DNA of 64,000 nt from Arctopsyche grandis (GCF_051622035.1 NC_135362.1:15971501-16035500), one strand, 5' to 3'. Counted from the stretch's first letter, positions 36,589 to 46,273 are shown. The notes: generated by a model from the letters alone, not told the origin. Numbers and translations: made by a program.

Positions 36589-38889
36589 TTAATGTGGGAC
36601 GTTTTGAACGTTCGCCACACCGTTGCACAAATTCACTGAGTGCTGCTCGACTGGCAGTCGAGCTACTCGCCGGACTGATCGCTTGGTGTTGCTGATGGAG
36701 GAGTAGTAGGACCTACTCCTGTGCCCCTGTCTGCCAGGGGCAGCTGCTGCATGTGCTGGTGTGGTAGCACCCTCGCTCCGGGCTGATCGACCAGATCCTC
36801 CTGCTGTTGCGCAACTAGTGGTGCGCCAACTAGGAACTGGCCAGGAGTTATGGGAGCTGGGTTGGGAAGGTCGAAAGATGTGAGGGTTAAAGGGCGCGGG
36901 TACATTGCGCTTCGGCAAGCGGAATCTTCGTACCGCGGAAATACGCGATTCGTCCAGGGGACGCGTAACTGTCTTGACTGGACGTCTCGCGCCAAAACAA
37001 GATAACGGATCACGACCCGTTGTGTGATGGCAATTCCGAGAATCGCTTGAAACTGTGGGCGCTTCTAGAGAGCCGCCCAATATCCAGCCGAAAGCTGTAT
37101 TCATCATCGCGATGCGTCCTCCTCTGTCACCGCGTGACTTGGAGGGAACTAAAATGGTACGTTTGCCATTGCGTAACATCGCATGATAGGCGTCGCTGCC
37201 TATCACCATATCCACTGTACCGGGAATATCGAATGACGGATCGGCAAGGGGGAGATGAAGCGGCAAATGGCTCCGAATCTCGGACACGTTGCGCGATGGA
37301 AGTTGATTCGCGATCTCGGGCATGATTGCGCAATCGAGATCAACACTGGAGCCCTGATTGGGGATGCGCGGTATAATTCGAATTACCGCGCCACTAGTAA
37401 TGGACGTTCTATTTGAACCTATTCCTACCAGGTTGACGTCCATCCTTTTCGACTTTAAGGCGAGTCGCCTTCTTAAGTCTTCAGAGATGAGGTTGAGTTC
37501 GGAGCCGTTATCTAACAATGCTCGAACCTTGTGCGAACGCCCATCTCCGCCGCGAACTTGTACTTCCACGGTGGATAACAGGACAGTTCGGGCGTGAGAA
37601 GGCGATACGCGTCTCACCGAGTGTAAAACCAACGATGATTTTACGGGTTTGGCGTTCTCTGATTTCTTGGGGCTCCGATAATGTTTGGCCTTATTTGAAG
37701 GCGAAGTTTGGTATGGAGTTGAGTCATGCAACATGGTGTGATGGGCATGACCGCATTTGAAGCATCTCTGCTTTGTTTGGCACGCGTGAACTATGTGCCC
37801 TGGTCTCAAGCAGTTGAGACATAGTCGACGTTTTATGGCGCTCGACCTACGCTCATCACCGCTCATTTGGCGGAATGATGGACAGGCTAGCAGAGAATGA
37901 CTTCCGCTGCAACTGATACAGGAGGGGCGTTCCCTCCTCACATGCAGAACTGCTGCCTTCGGATTCGTAATGGTTCTTGGTCGAGGATTCGACTCGCCTT
38001 TTAAGACGAAGTCGGTATTTGCCATCGATTGGCACTGAAGCGTCAGAAATTCGATGAGTTTGTGGAATGTGCACTCCTCATGTTTTGGCGCTTGAAGCTC
38101 CCATTGTCGAACCGTGTATCGATCGAGCTTCCTAGTGATGCACATGACCAAAATGTCGTCCCAAGTGTCGACCGGAACGCCTAAGTTGGCCAGTGCACGG
38201 ACGTGCATGTTAAAATCGTCTATGCAGCGATGCAAACTTGCGTAACTATTGGACGCAATTTGTTCCGCGTCCAATATTGCGCGAATGTGGGACTGAACAA
38301 CAATTTTTTTATTGTTGTAGCGCTGCTCCAGAATGGACCAAGCGCGGGAGAAGGAATCATCAGATAACTCTAAGCCACTGACTACGCGATTGGGTTCTCC
38401 TTTTAGGACTGCCAACAAGTATTGGAAACGGGCGAGTTGAGAAGTTTCGCCGGCCATAGCGACCAAGAAGCGTTGTGAGAAAAGGGGCCAATTTTGGACG
38501 TTGCCTTCGAAGGTGGGCAACTCCAAACGGGGCAATTTTATTGCCGAATTTGATTGCGATACAGCGGAAACCGTGACGGCAGCGCCACCTACCCGCGACG
38601 CGCTCAGTTGCAGCTCCCGCAATCTGAGCATTTCCATACATCGTTCGAGGGCGATTAAGTATTCCGTCTCGAACTCGTCAATGACGGACTCGGAGGCCCG
38701 AGCCTCCGCTTCGTCCAGCTCGTCAATCTGAGCTTGGACCGATTCGAAATCAGACAACAGAGGTTTAATTATCTCGAGTCTGATTTTGAGCATGGAAATA
38801 CTCAGATCCCCCTCCAAATGGTTCGCATTTCTCGTTAACCGAGCGCGAATGCTTTTCCGCGTATTCCGAAGTGCTTCCATTTTGGACAC
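36589..38889 (-). CDS. BEL/Pao gag-protease polyprotein, truncated
   Basis: A single 766-codon frame. Residues ~1-300 are a DUF1759-type gag with an N-terminal coiled coil (SKMEALRNTRKSIRARL). Three CCHC/CCCH-like knuckles follow near 315-395 (CISCSGSHSLLAC, CLNCLRPGHIVHAC, CFKCGHAHHTMLH). Residues ~430-600 are a retropepsin with LLDNGSELNLIS; most relatives have DSGS or DTGS, so the Asn after the catalytic Asp is unusual. After GWILGG the frame runs into a deletion junction and its last ~140 residues are out-of-frame sequence. The true integrase tail (PITPGQFLVGAPL) can be read in another frame at about 36790-36850. RT, RNase H and the integrase core are missing. Expression would give at most gag and protease. 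Confidence 0.8.
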   Translation of the reverse strand: MSKMEALRNTRKSIRARLTRNANHLEGDLSISMLKIRLEIIKPLLSDFESVQAQIDELDEAEARASESVIDEFETEYLIALERCMEMLRLRELQLSASRVGGAAVTVSAVSQSNSAIKLPRLELPTFEGNVQNWPLFSQRFLVAMAGETSQLARFQYLLAVLKGEPNRVVSGLELSDDSFSRAWSILEQRYNNKKIVVQSHIRAILDAEQIASNSYASLHRCIDDFNMHVRALANLGVPVDTWDDILVMCITRKLDRYTVRQWELQAPKHEECTFHKLIEFLTLQCQSMANTDFVLKGESNPRPRTITNPKAAVLHVRRERPSCISCSGSHSLLACPSFRQMSGDERRSSAIKRRLCLNCLRPGHIVHACQTKQRCFKCGHAHHTMLHDSTPYQTSPSNKAKHYRSPKKSENAKPVKSSLVLHSVRRVSPSHARTVLLSTVEVQVRGGDGRSHKVRALLDNGSELNLISEDLRRRLALKSKRMDVNLVGIGSNRTSITSGAVIRIIPRIPNQGSSVDLDCAIMPEIANQLPSRNVSEIRSHLPLHLPLADPSFDIPGTVDMVIGSDAYHAMLRNGKRTILVPSKSRGDRGGRIAMMNTAFGWILGGSLEAPTVSSDSRNCHHTTGRDPLSCFGARRPVKTVTRPLDESRISAVRRFRLPKRNVPAPFNPHIFRPSQPSSHNSWPVPSWRTTSCATAGGSGRSARSEGATTPAHAAAAPGRQGHRSRSYYSSISNTKRSVRRVARLPVEQHSVNLCNGVANVQNVPH

Positions 38890-39039
38890 GACAAAAAATA
38901 AACAATGGACACGGGAAAAGAAACAAAATGGCGACCAAAAATCACAACAACAACAGAAAAATGCTAATTACGACCAACCTAGATTAGACGACGTTGGAAG
39001 ACCAGCTCTGAAGAAATCCGGCTCTTTCGAAGGACCAAA

Positions 39040-39677
39040 TGTACAGACTCCAGGGATGTTCAACTCGAGAGCACCCCCGGAGTCGGTTTTGTGAGATAGC
39101 TAGTGGTAAGCTTGGGCGGGGCTGGTTTCCTCAAGGTGCCTTCCTTCGTCGTCGGTGGTCTGGTCTCTGCTGATGTCGGCTGCTCTGCTATGTCCCTTTC
39201 TCCTTCGTACAGTGTGCGTAAGTGAGTGTGATACAGGACAAAGGCGGGAAATTGTATACTAATGAAAACAGGTTGTAATTCTGTTTGTATGGTGACTGTA
39301 TTTTATATATATATATACAGAGATCAAGCAGGGGGGACAGGGGGGGGGGTAAACAAAGTAACCACGCGTGCCTTTTGAGGTTAGCCACGCGTAGCTCAGT
39401 TGTCTGCCTTCTGGACGAAGACAGACCAAGCTTCCTCTGGTGCACACCGGACGGATACTGGAGCTGGTCTCCAAGTATCGTCACAACCCTCACCAGCCTC
39501 TAGCTGGTGATTTCGGTGGCGAGGTGGGCCCCGTAAACACCGGGGTGTTAACGCGCCAAACCGCTATTGACAACTGTCAGTTTGTGTGCCAACCGCAGGG
39601 TGGCCAGCACAAAAATATATCGGCCAAATCGTGGGTCGTAAAGCCACGAAAGCCGATCATCAGACATAGTCTGAACA
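39040..39677 (-). repeat. 5' LTR of the inner BEL element
   Basis: 638 bp, nearly identical to the LTR at 35545-36191. On the minus strand the element's leader follows it with the primer-site-like TTTGGTCCTTCGAAAGAGCC. Confidence 0.9.
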
Positions 39678-39838
39678 GATGATCTAATTTTAGCTCAATC
39701 TCGCTTTTTAGCTTAATTTTGATATTTAATTTCAATTTTTTAATTTAATTCTTATTTCAATATTTTGTACGCTACTGGTTTTATCCTGCTGATTAAAAAA
39801 GTTGGCCCAAAATCGTCGTTGGTTTAGTCCGTAAGCAC

Positions 39839-40935
39839 TGTGGCGGCTCGCTTATACGACATGGTCGAGTTTGGTTGCCTTCCTGCGAGTGGGAACCAAC
39901 TCGGCTGGGTTCGGAGAGCTACTACTCACTCTGTCTTCAGCTGTCATATAATAAACACGTGCATTAACATGCCAGTCGTCTCATTCGTTCATCCTCCATA
40001 CTGGTGACCCCCGACATCGAGCCACGCAGCCTCGATCAATTTCAACATGCCGCTCATCCCATGCCGCTTCTCCCTGCCTCGCCGAGCCAGGCGGGGAAGC
40101 TACCCGCCGCGCCCCCCATCGCCATCAACACGCGTCGCGGCCCGCGGGTGACAATAAACGAGCAGACACGGCTACCTACCTACCTACCGACGTCCAGCCA
40201 CAACGTCGATGACAGGTGCTTAAAAAAATGGGGGAGCGAATGAGACGACGATCTTGACAGCTGGATGTGGAGTCATGCGCGATCCACTACACATAGAACG
40301 GTCATCCAGCACCACAAGACATACACCACCTCAGCACCATCATCATCATCATCATCAAGGCCACGTCCGTCCCCACGAGCGTCGTCACGCCGAGACGGGC
40401 GGTAGCGCTACAACACCTCCACGAGCCACAACGACTCACAGTCCAGCTCGGAGTATCATCAACCACATCGATGCCCCTGCCGCCCCCGCCGCCCCACCAA
40501 CCGACATCAGCCTCGGAAGAGCGGCGCCGCCGCAGCATCGCATCGCATCGGCGCGACCATCGGACCAGCCACCGTCCTGCTCGCGACGTCACCGCCCTCG
40601 AATCTACCGACCATTCAGGGCGGTACACCTATGTACACAGCGGATGACCCACGTCAACAATTTTTTTTCTCCCCACGTAATAATTTTTTCTCTTTGTGTA
40701 ACAATAATTTTTTTTCTATTGTAAAATTTGTTTCTTTGTAATTTTGGTATCGCTGATGCTGGGGGGGGAGTGATGTGGTGGCTCGCTTATACGACATGGT
40801 CGAGTTTGGTTGCCTTCCTGCGAGTGGGAACCAACTCGGCTGGGTTCGGAGAGCTACTACTCACTCTGTCTTCAGCTGTCATATAATAAACACGTGCATT
40901 AACATGCCAGTCGTCTCATTCGTTCATCCTCCATA
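39839..40935 (+). mobile_element. TRIM-like miniature LTR retrotransposon
   Basis: Two 162-bp LTRs (39839-40000 and 40774-40935), starting TGTGGCGGCTCG or TGTGGTGGCTCG and ending TCATCCTCCATA, bound a 773-bp internal region. The internal region starts with the primer-site-like TGGTGACCCCCGAC (40002-40015) and ends with the purine tract GGGGGGGGAGTGA just before the 3' LTR. GCAC flanks both sides (39835-39838, 40936-40939). Each LTR has an AATAAA and a TCATATAATAAACACG block. No gag, protease or RT is readable; the inner frames are Pro/His/Ser-rich with (ATC)n and (CTAC)n runs. Size, short LTRs and lack of genes fit a TRIM. A solo LTR is at 57688-57847. Confidence 0.85.
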
Positions 40936-40941
40936 GCACCA

Positions 40942-41767
40942 TTAAAGTCGAAAAGGATGGACGTCAACCTGGTAGGAATAGGTTCAAATAGGACGTCCAT
41001 TACTAGTGGCGCGGTAATTCGAATTCTACCGCGCATCCCCAATCAGGGCTCCAGTGTTGATCTCGATTGCGCAATCATGCCCGAGATCGCGAATCAACTT
41101 CCATCGCGCAACGTGTCCGAGATTCGGAGCCATTTGCCGCTTCATCTCCCAATTGCCGATCCGTCATTCGATACTCCCGGTACAGTGGATATGGTGATAG
41201 GCAGCGACGCCTATCATGCGATGTTACTACTCTAGGTCATACTACTCCTCCATCAGCAACACCAAGCGAGCAGTCCGGCGAGTAGCTCGACTGCCAGTCG
41301 AGCAGCACTCAGTGAATTTGTGCAACGGAGTGGCGAACGTTCAAAACGTCCCACATTAAAGTTGGCGTCTTTCATTTGTGTTATGGCTTCATTTCAATGT
41401 GTTTTCATTTAGTTTTTTGTCTCTTGTTTGTTGATTGGTGCTGGTAATGAAGCTATCAATGCATATGGGACATGTAACGATTAAAAAATATTGTTACCTA
41501 GCACTGGTGTTGGTTTTTTGTTGTTTTTTGTTTGTTTGTTTGTTTGTCTACTTTCTTGTTTGTTTCTTGCAGGCTTAGTCAGCTGTTAATGTACAGCGGG
41601 ACAATTGACGGTGGACGAACCTTTGTTCTGATTACTGATTGTGTATTGTTTATGTCTTTGTTGTTGTGTTCTTTTGTTATCTCATTTGTCATGTTTCATT
41701 AGTCTCTTGTGCACTATTGATTCATTTGTTTTGGAATCCGATCCTCTGGATTCCAACGGGGGGAGTA
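40942..41767 (+). pseudogene. 3' internal part of the outer BEL element
   Basis: Retropepsin-side sequence resumes (VNLVGIGSNRTSI, then VDMVIGSDAYHAML) and ends at a deletion junction near 41233. The junction differs from that of the inner copy and removes even more of pol. The rest is the element's 3' non-coding region, ending in the polypurine tract before 41768. Confidence 0.75.
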
Positions 41768-41876
41768 TGTTCAGACTACGTCTGATGGTCGGCTTTCGTG
41801 GCCTTACCACCCACGAGTTGGCCGATATATTTTTGTGCTGGCCACCGTAACGGCCACTGACAGTTGTCGATAACGG

Positions 41877-42890
41877 TGTAGGAATCTCGTCGTCGTCATC
41901 GTCATCGAAACCTTCGAGAATATTCCGCAACAACAAACTACATTCCCGAAACCCAGACGACATGCACCTGCAGTCATTATATTAAACTCAGGCGGAACGC
42001 CCCTACCAGTCGAGTGGAACCAAAACGGTCGAAACACGCCGCCACCATTAAAATACATCGAGCGGAAAGGCGCCAAGCATTCCAGAAAATTCGACGCCTC
42101 GACGAAAACAAAATTCCTCTCGTACGCGTCAATAACCACTTCCATCAAGCATTCCAGAAAATTCGACGCCTCGACGAAAACAAAATTCCTTTCGTACGCA
42201 TCAATAAACTAAATGCTCGTACGACCACTTCCATCAAGCATTCCAGAAAATTCGACGCCTCGACGAAAACAAAATTCCTCTCGTACGCGTCAATAACCAC
42301 TTCCACCAAGCATTCCAAAAACACTATAAAAGGAGGTACAACCCAAACAACGCCAGTCGACCCACAGCAGCAAGCGTCGACACACAACAGCAGACCAGTC
42401 AACATACAGCTCCTGACCAGCCACCACTACACTACGCGGACTTGGAAGATCAACCAGCCGGACGAGCCAGCAACACACTGCCGTATCCAGAGACCTTCCG
42501 AACATAGCCGAACAACGAGCCAGCAACACACTGCCGCATCCAGAGACCTTCTGAACATAGCTGAATGCCGAGCCAGCGACACTCTACCATATCCAGAGAC
42601 CGCTGAACGACATACTTTTGCCCACAAATACTATACCTTTGTACAACCATAGGCAAACAATAAAACTTTATAAAACTAGCACAACAGTGTTTCGTTAGGC
42701 CGGGATACGGTCAACACATCGCTACCCCGCCTACATTGGTACTACCCCGACGTGATCTACGCAACCTTCTGATCATTCAACAGCACGGTCAACACATCGT
42801 ACCCCGCCTACATTGGTGACCCCATCTTTGAACCACACAACAGTGTTTCGTTAGGCCGGGATACGGTCAACACAACGTACCCCGCCTACA
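41877..42890 (+). mobile_element. Family-B LTR inserted in the 3' LTR
   Basis: Starts TGTAGGAATCTCGTCG and ends CCCCGCCTACA, flanked by ACGG (41873-41876 and 42891-42894). Inside are a 72-bp tandem array, a TATA-like CACTATAAAAGG (about 42330-42341), and an AATAAA near 42660. The terminal motif CCCCGCCTACA occurs three times (ending at 42735, 42811, 42890), and each of the first two is followed by TTGGT-AC or TTGGTGACCCC. Those look like LTR-end/primer-site junctions of a gypsy-type element. It is best read as a solo LTR with two extra partial ends. Confidence 0.7.
42075..42316 (+). repeat. 72-bp tandem repeat array in the family-B LTR
   Basis: Units starting AAGCATTCCAGAAAATTCGA begin at 42075, 42147, 42236 and 42308 (partial). 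Spacing is 72, 89 and 72; the longer unit holds a 17-bp extra block with GCTCGTACGACC. It lies upstream of the TATA-like box, the usual place for LTR enhancer repeats. It is not seen in the other family-B copy. Confidence 0.8.
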
Positions 42891-43420
42891 ACGGTTTGGC
42901 GCGTAAACACTGGGTGTTTTGCGTGGCCCTCGCTCCTTGCCACCGACCACCAGCTGGAGACTGGTGGGTTGAGACGATACTTGGAGACCAGCTCCAGTAT
43001 CCGTCCGGTGTGCGCCAGAGGAAGCCTGGTCTGTCTTCGTCCAGAAGGCAGACAACTCAGCTACGCGTGGCTAACCACAAAAAGCACGCGTGGTTTCTTT
43101 GTTGACTCCCCCCCCTCTTTCCCCCTGTTTGCTCTATGTACATTCAACGTGGAAATATAATCATTGTGATCATATTTACGCCCTGTTTTCATTGGTTTAC
43201 AATTTCCCTCCCTTTTTCCACATCACGCATCCCACGCACACTACGAAGGAGAAAGGGACAGAGCAGAGCAGCCGACATCAGCAGAGACCAGACCACCGAC
43301 GACGAAGGAAGGCACTTTGAGGAAACCAGCCCCGCCCACGCTTACCACGAGCTATCTCACAAACCGACTTCAGGCGTCTCTCGAGTTAAGGACCCCTGGC
43401 GTCTGTACAGCTGTGAATTG

Positions 43421-43450
43421 GCCTGGAGGACTACACGTAGTCCTCCAGGC
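43421..43450. repeat. 30-bp palindrome beside the BEL insertion
   Basis: GCCTGGAGGACTA and TAGTCCTCCAGGC form 13-bp perfect arms around CACG. It sits 7 bp to the right of the outer element's right target duplication, in host DNA. Confidence 0.85.
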
Positions 43451-43799
43451 GTTCGTGAAGTAGTGGGTTCTACGCGGTTCTGCAATCTCGTTGAATCACG
43501 ACTGACTGACTGAGAGATAAGTTTTAAATTTGAAATAATACATTGAAAGATAATTTTATAATGTGATTCTTGTGCCCAGGACTAAATCCAGATTCGACGA
43601 GATAAGATGTAGAAAATGCAGTGAAATATAAACTTGCCTTCTCGCAAAGTTTCGGAAATATACTCGCTATTTCAGTGCTGTTCGAAAAATTATCTTTTTT
43701 TTGTTTAAATCTTACTTGTGCATTCATATGACTGTGCATTCATATTACATTCATATTATAATATCATTAAATCTAACTTGCATATCCTCATGAAGCTGC

Positions 43800-44135
43800 T
43801 TCAAATGTTCAATATATATGTATGTAAAGATCATTATCTTGTATTTCATTAGCAATAGTAGCCAATGATGGAAATTGTGTTAAGTTACGTCGTCCAAAAT
43901 TAATTTTGTATATTCGGGCAGTTTTTTGTACAAAGTTTTTCCTGTGTGACGAATTTTCGTGCGATAGGAGACCACGCGAGCGATTTTTGTAGCAGGTGTT
44001 ATCCTGGAAGCCGTTCACATTTGGGATGTGATCATCGAACTCAATTGTATGGGTATATAAAATAAACGATCCTCTTACAAACACAACTGTTTTTTCATAG
44101 GCCGTGAAACGATCAAAACTCCTTCCCTGCCTACA
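43800..44135 (+). repeat. Dispersed repeat, LTR-like end, copy 1
   Basis: Contains CCTGTGTGACGAATTTTCGT, GCGAGCGATTTTTGTAGC and ACATTTGGGATGTGATCA, all present in diverged inverted form at 58705-58870. The right end (TAAAATAAACGATCC, then CATAGGCCGTGAAACGATCA and CCCTGCCTACA) is laid out like the family-B LTR end. It may be a solo LTR of a distant relative; the left end was not defined. Confidence 0.4.
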
Positions 44136-44722
44136 GTATGTTTCGGCGCATCAAGATATACACATTATTTAAGCTAAACGAGTTCCATTGGCTACTCTTA
44201 ACATGGACAAATTCAACTGTGCGTAAACTAGAAATCATAAATAAAAGTTGACTTCCCAATAAATAATTAGTTCTAGTTATCAATGTCTAGTCTATAGATT
44301 TAATTAACAATATATCAAACAGGAAAATAGGTTGAACAAACATTATATTAAACTTCTTAAGGGGTATGATAGTAAATTATATAAGAGAGAGCGCGAGCGA
44401 TTTTTTTCACTAATGAGTAGAATCGATTTTTAAAAAAATCTCAATGTATTAGAAGTTTCCAATAACTCAAAGAGTAAAAGAATATCAAAAACAATATTAT
44501 TAAAGGAAGAAACAAGGCACCAGTGCTTACTATATTTTTTCGAGTAGCCACATTTAAAAAATCAGCTGTTCAATGACAGACTGACAGTTCAATTTTATTT
44601 GCTTCTAGAATTATGAATTTGCAGTTTTCTACAAAATGTTTCATTACATGATATTCCCATACTCATGTTTATTGAGTTTTATAAAAATTCAGTGAAAGTT
44701 TAATACATTTTCGACATTAATA

Positions 44723-46238
44723 ATGTCTAGGTTAGTTCATTGCTCATTTTATCAAAAACATTGACAATTTTGTTATTTTAAACATTGTTTGAATTGAAGT
44801 TTTCCCAATTTTAGCCTATATTTCGACATATTGCCCCGACAATTACCAATTGTATACAGAAAAGAATACAACGTAAAATTTATGGGTCTTGAAAAACTTC
44901 ATGTTTTTGATTCGTCTAAATGGGGTCACATATATGAGGTATCTACTTTGATAATATGTGTACCATGTAGTTAACTTTTATGTTGTTGGCTACTTAACAT
45001 TTTATTCAGTATCTTGTGGAAGCCGGAATGCTGACGAAAGATATGGTGACGAAACCTTTAGAGGCAGACGAAGATGATTTACTAGTTGTGCATTCTAGAA
45101 AATATTTGAATACTTTGAAAGTATGAAAATACGATGTTATTATTTGTATTCTTTTAATTAAATTTGTATTCATATTGTGTCATTTTACTTTATGTATATA
45201 CTTTTAGTGGAGTGTGAATGTAGCTAGAATCGCTGAAGTTGCTCCTCTTGTATTTGTACCTAATTATTTTGTTCAGACTGGATATTTGAAACCAATGCGG
45301 TAAATATATAAAACAAATTCACTTTAAATTAGCATTAAAATCATCAAATATTTTAAAGACAGTAAACCTTTCAATAGTTTTCAGACTGGTGGAAGTATTT
45401 TAGCTGGAAAATTAGCGATCGATAGAGGGTGGGCAATCAATATTGGTGGAGGATTTCATCATTGTAGTGCCAATAAGGGAGCTGGATTTTGTCCGTATGC
45501 TGATATTACTTTATTGATCAAATTTTTGTTTCACAGTGGAAAAGGAGTCCGAAATGCGATGATAGTAGATTTAGATGCCCACCAGGTTTGTGCTACAATA
45601 AAGTTTACTTACATTAAATATTTTTATTGCAATGTTTATGTTTCTATTTAGGGTAACGGATACGAATTAGATTTTTTGGGTGACGAAAATGTATATATAC
45701 TGGACATGTATAATGCAGATATTTATCCTAGAGCCCACAAAGTAAAACGAGCGATAAGATGCAAAATAGAATTGCATTGCGGAACAGATGACGATCTGTA
45801 TATAGCTAAACTCCAATGGTAAGTTAATGTGTATAATTTACAAATATTTAAAGTTTGTTTTATGTTTCCAAGATTTTCTTATTTTTTAGTGGTTTGAGTA
45901 GAGCTTTCAGTGAATTTCATCCAGATGTTCTAATATATAACGCTGGAACTGATATACTAGCTGGAGATCCATTGGGTTTGCTACGTATATCTGATATTGT
46001 AAGTATACTTTAAAATATAATATTCATTTAATTTAATATAAACAATTGTAAAAATATATACGAATTTCAGGGTATTATGAGACGGGATGAATTAGTTTTT
46101 CGAATATGTAAAGAAAAGAAAATACCTATAGTGATGCTGATGAGTGGTGGTTATTTAAAGAGAACGGCAAGAATAATTGCAAATTCAATATTAAATTTAG
46201 ATTCATTGGGATATTTACCGAAATTTCATAATTCATAA
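44723..46238 (+). CDS. HDAC11: Histone deacetylase 11
   Basis: Eight exons: 44723-44730, 44815-44938, 45010-45120, 45208-45299, 45378-45585, 45652-45818, 45890-45998, 46071-46238, giving 328 residues (human HDAC11 has 347). All phases agree. The first exon holds only ATG TCT AG, and I set it by its donor and the phase of exon 2, so the extreme N-terminus is the least certain part. Family landmarks are present: FMGLEKLHVFDSSKWG, GGGFHHCS (catalytic His pair, ~residue 135), VDLDAHQGNG (zinc Asp and His), YNAGTDIL (zinc Asp) and MSGGYLKRTARII (active-site Tyr). All catalytic residues are intact. HDAC11 is the sole class IV enzyme and acts mainly as a lysine defatty-acylase in other animals. It converges with the P450 on the other strand. 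Confidence 0.93.
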
Positions 46239-46273
46239 ACAAATTTTATCAATTTTAATTATTATATATTGTA

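Larger units (their letters stand above)
35545..39677 (-). mobile_element. Inner BEL/Pao element, young and pol-deleted
   Basis: 4133 bp on the minus strand, flanked by GATGA at 35540-35544 and 39678-39682. The LTRs (39040-39677 and 35545-36191) are nearly identical. The main differences I see are a 9-bp indel next to CCAACCGC and G-run length, plus few substitutions. A primer site follows the 5' LTR (TTTGGTCCTTCGAAAGAGCC) and a CGGGGGGAGTA tract precedes the 3' LTR. Only gag-protease and a scrap of integrase tail remain, so it is non-autonomous. Confidence 0.9.
34766..40941. mobile_element. TTA-flanked inverted-repeat transposon (Harbinger-like)
   Basis: TTA at 34763-34765 and 40942-40944 flank the element, and removal restores the BEL frame (GCCTTAAAGTCG). 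The left end TGGTGCGTACGCACCAAGCC pairs with the right end complement TGGTGCTTACGGACTAAACC. The similarity continues inward through CCAGTAGCGTAC to AAAATTAGATCATC, giving inverted repeats of 160 bp or more. After subtracting the inner BEL (35545-39677) and the TRIM (39839-40935), about 940 bp remain, without coding capacity. A 3-bp TWA target is typical of PIF/Harbinger; other superfamilies are not excluded. Confidence 0.7.
31463..43409 (+). mobile_element. BEL/Pao element, composite host of the TE nest
   Basis: The outer element runs from TGTTCAAAC (31463) to GTCTGTACA (43409) and is flanked by GCTGT at 31458-31462 and 43410-43414. The internal region begins ATTTGGTCCTTCGAAAG, the likely primer site, and ends in the polypurine tract ACGGGGGGAGTA before the 3' LTR. 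It carries a broken DUF1759-type gag and retropepsin frame. Reverse transcriptase, RNase H and integrase are absent. About half of the 11.9 kb is later insertions: two family-B LTRs, one LTR fragment, and a TTA-flanked transposon that holds a second BEL and a TRIM. Both flanking target copies are intact, so the nest as a whole is one insertion locus. Confidence 0.85.
41768..43409 (+). repeat. 3' LTR of the outer BEL element (interrupted)
   Basis: Starts TGTTCAGACTACGTC directly after the purine tract and ends GTCTGTACA. It carries a 1014-bp family-B insertion (41877-42890); the remaining LTR is about 630 bp and matches the 5' LTR. Confidence 0.85.

Noticed and set aside
40254-40724. 156-codon Pro/His/Ala-rich frame inside the TRIM
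   Set aside because: No zinc knuckle, capsid or protease motif; composition bias and simple repeats explain it.
42075-42316. Repeat array considered as CRISPR
   Set aside because: Directly adjoining 72-bp units without unique spacers, in a eukaryotic LTR; no cas genes.
42014-42652. 212-codon frame in the family-B LTR
   Set aside because: Created by the 72-bp tandem array (a multiple of three), so the repeated peptide is a by-product.
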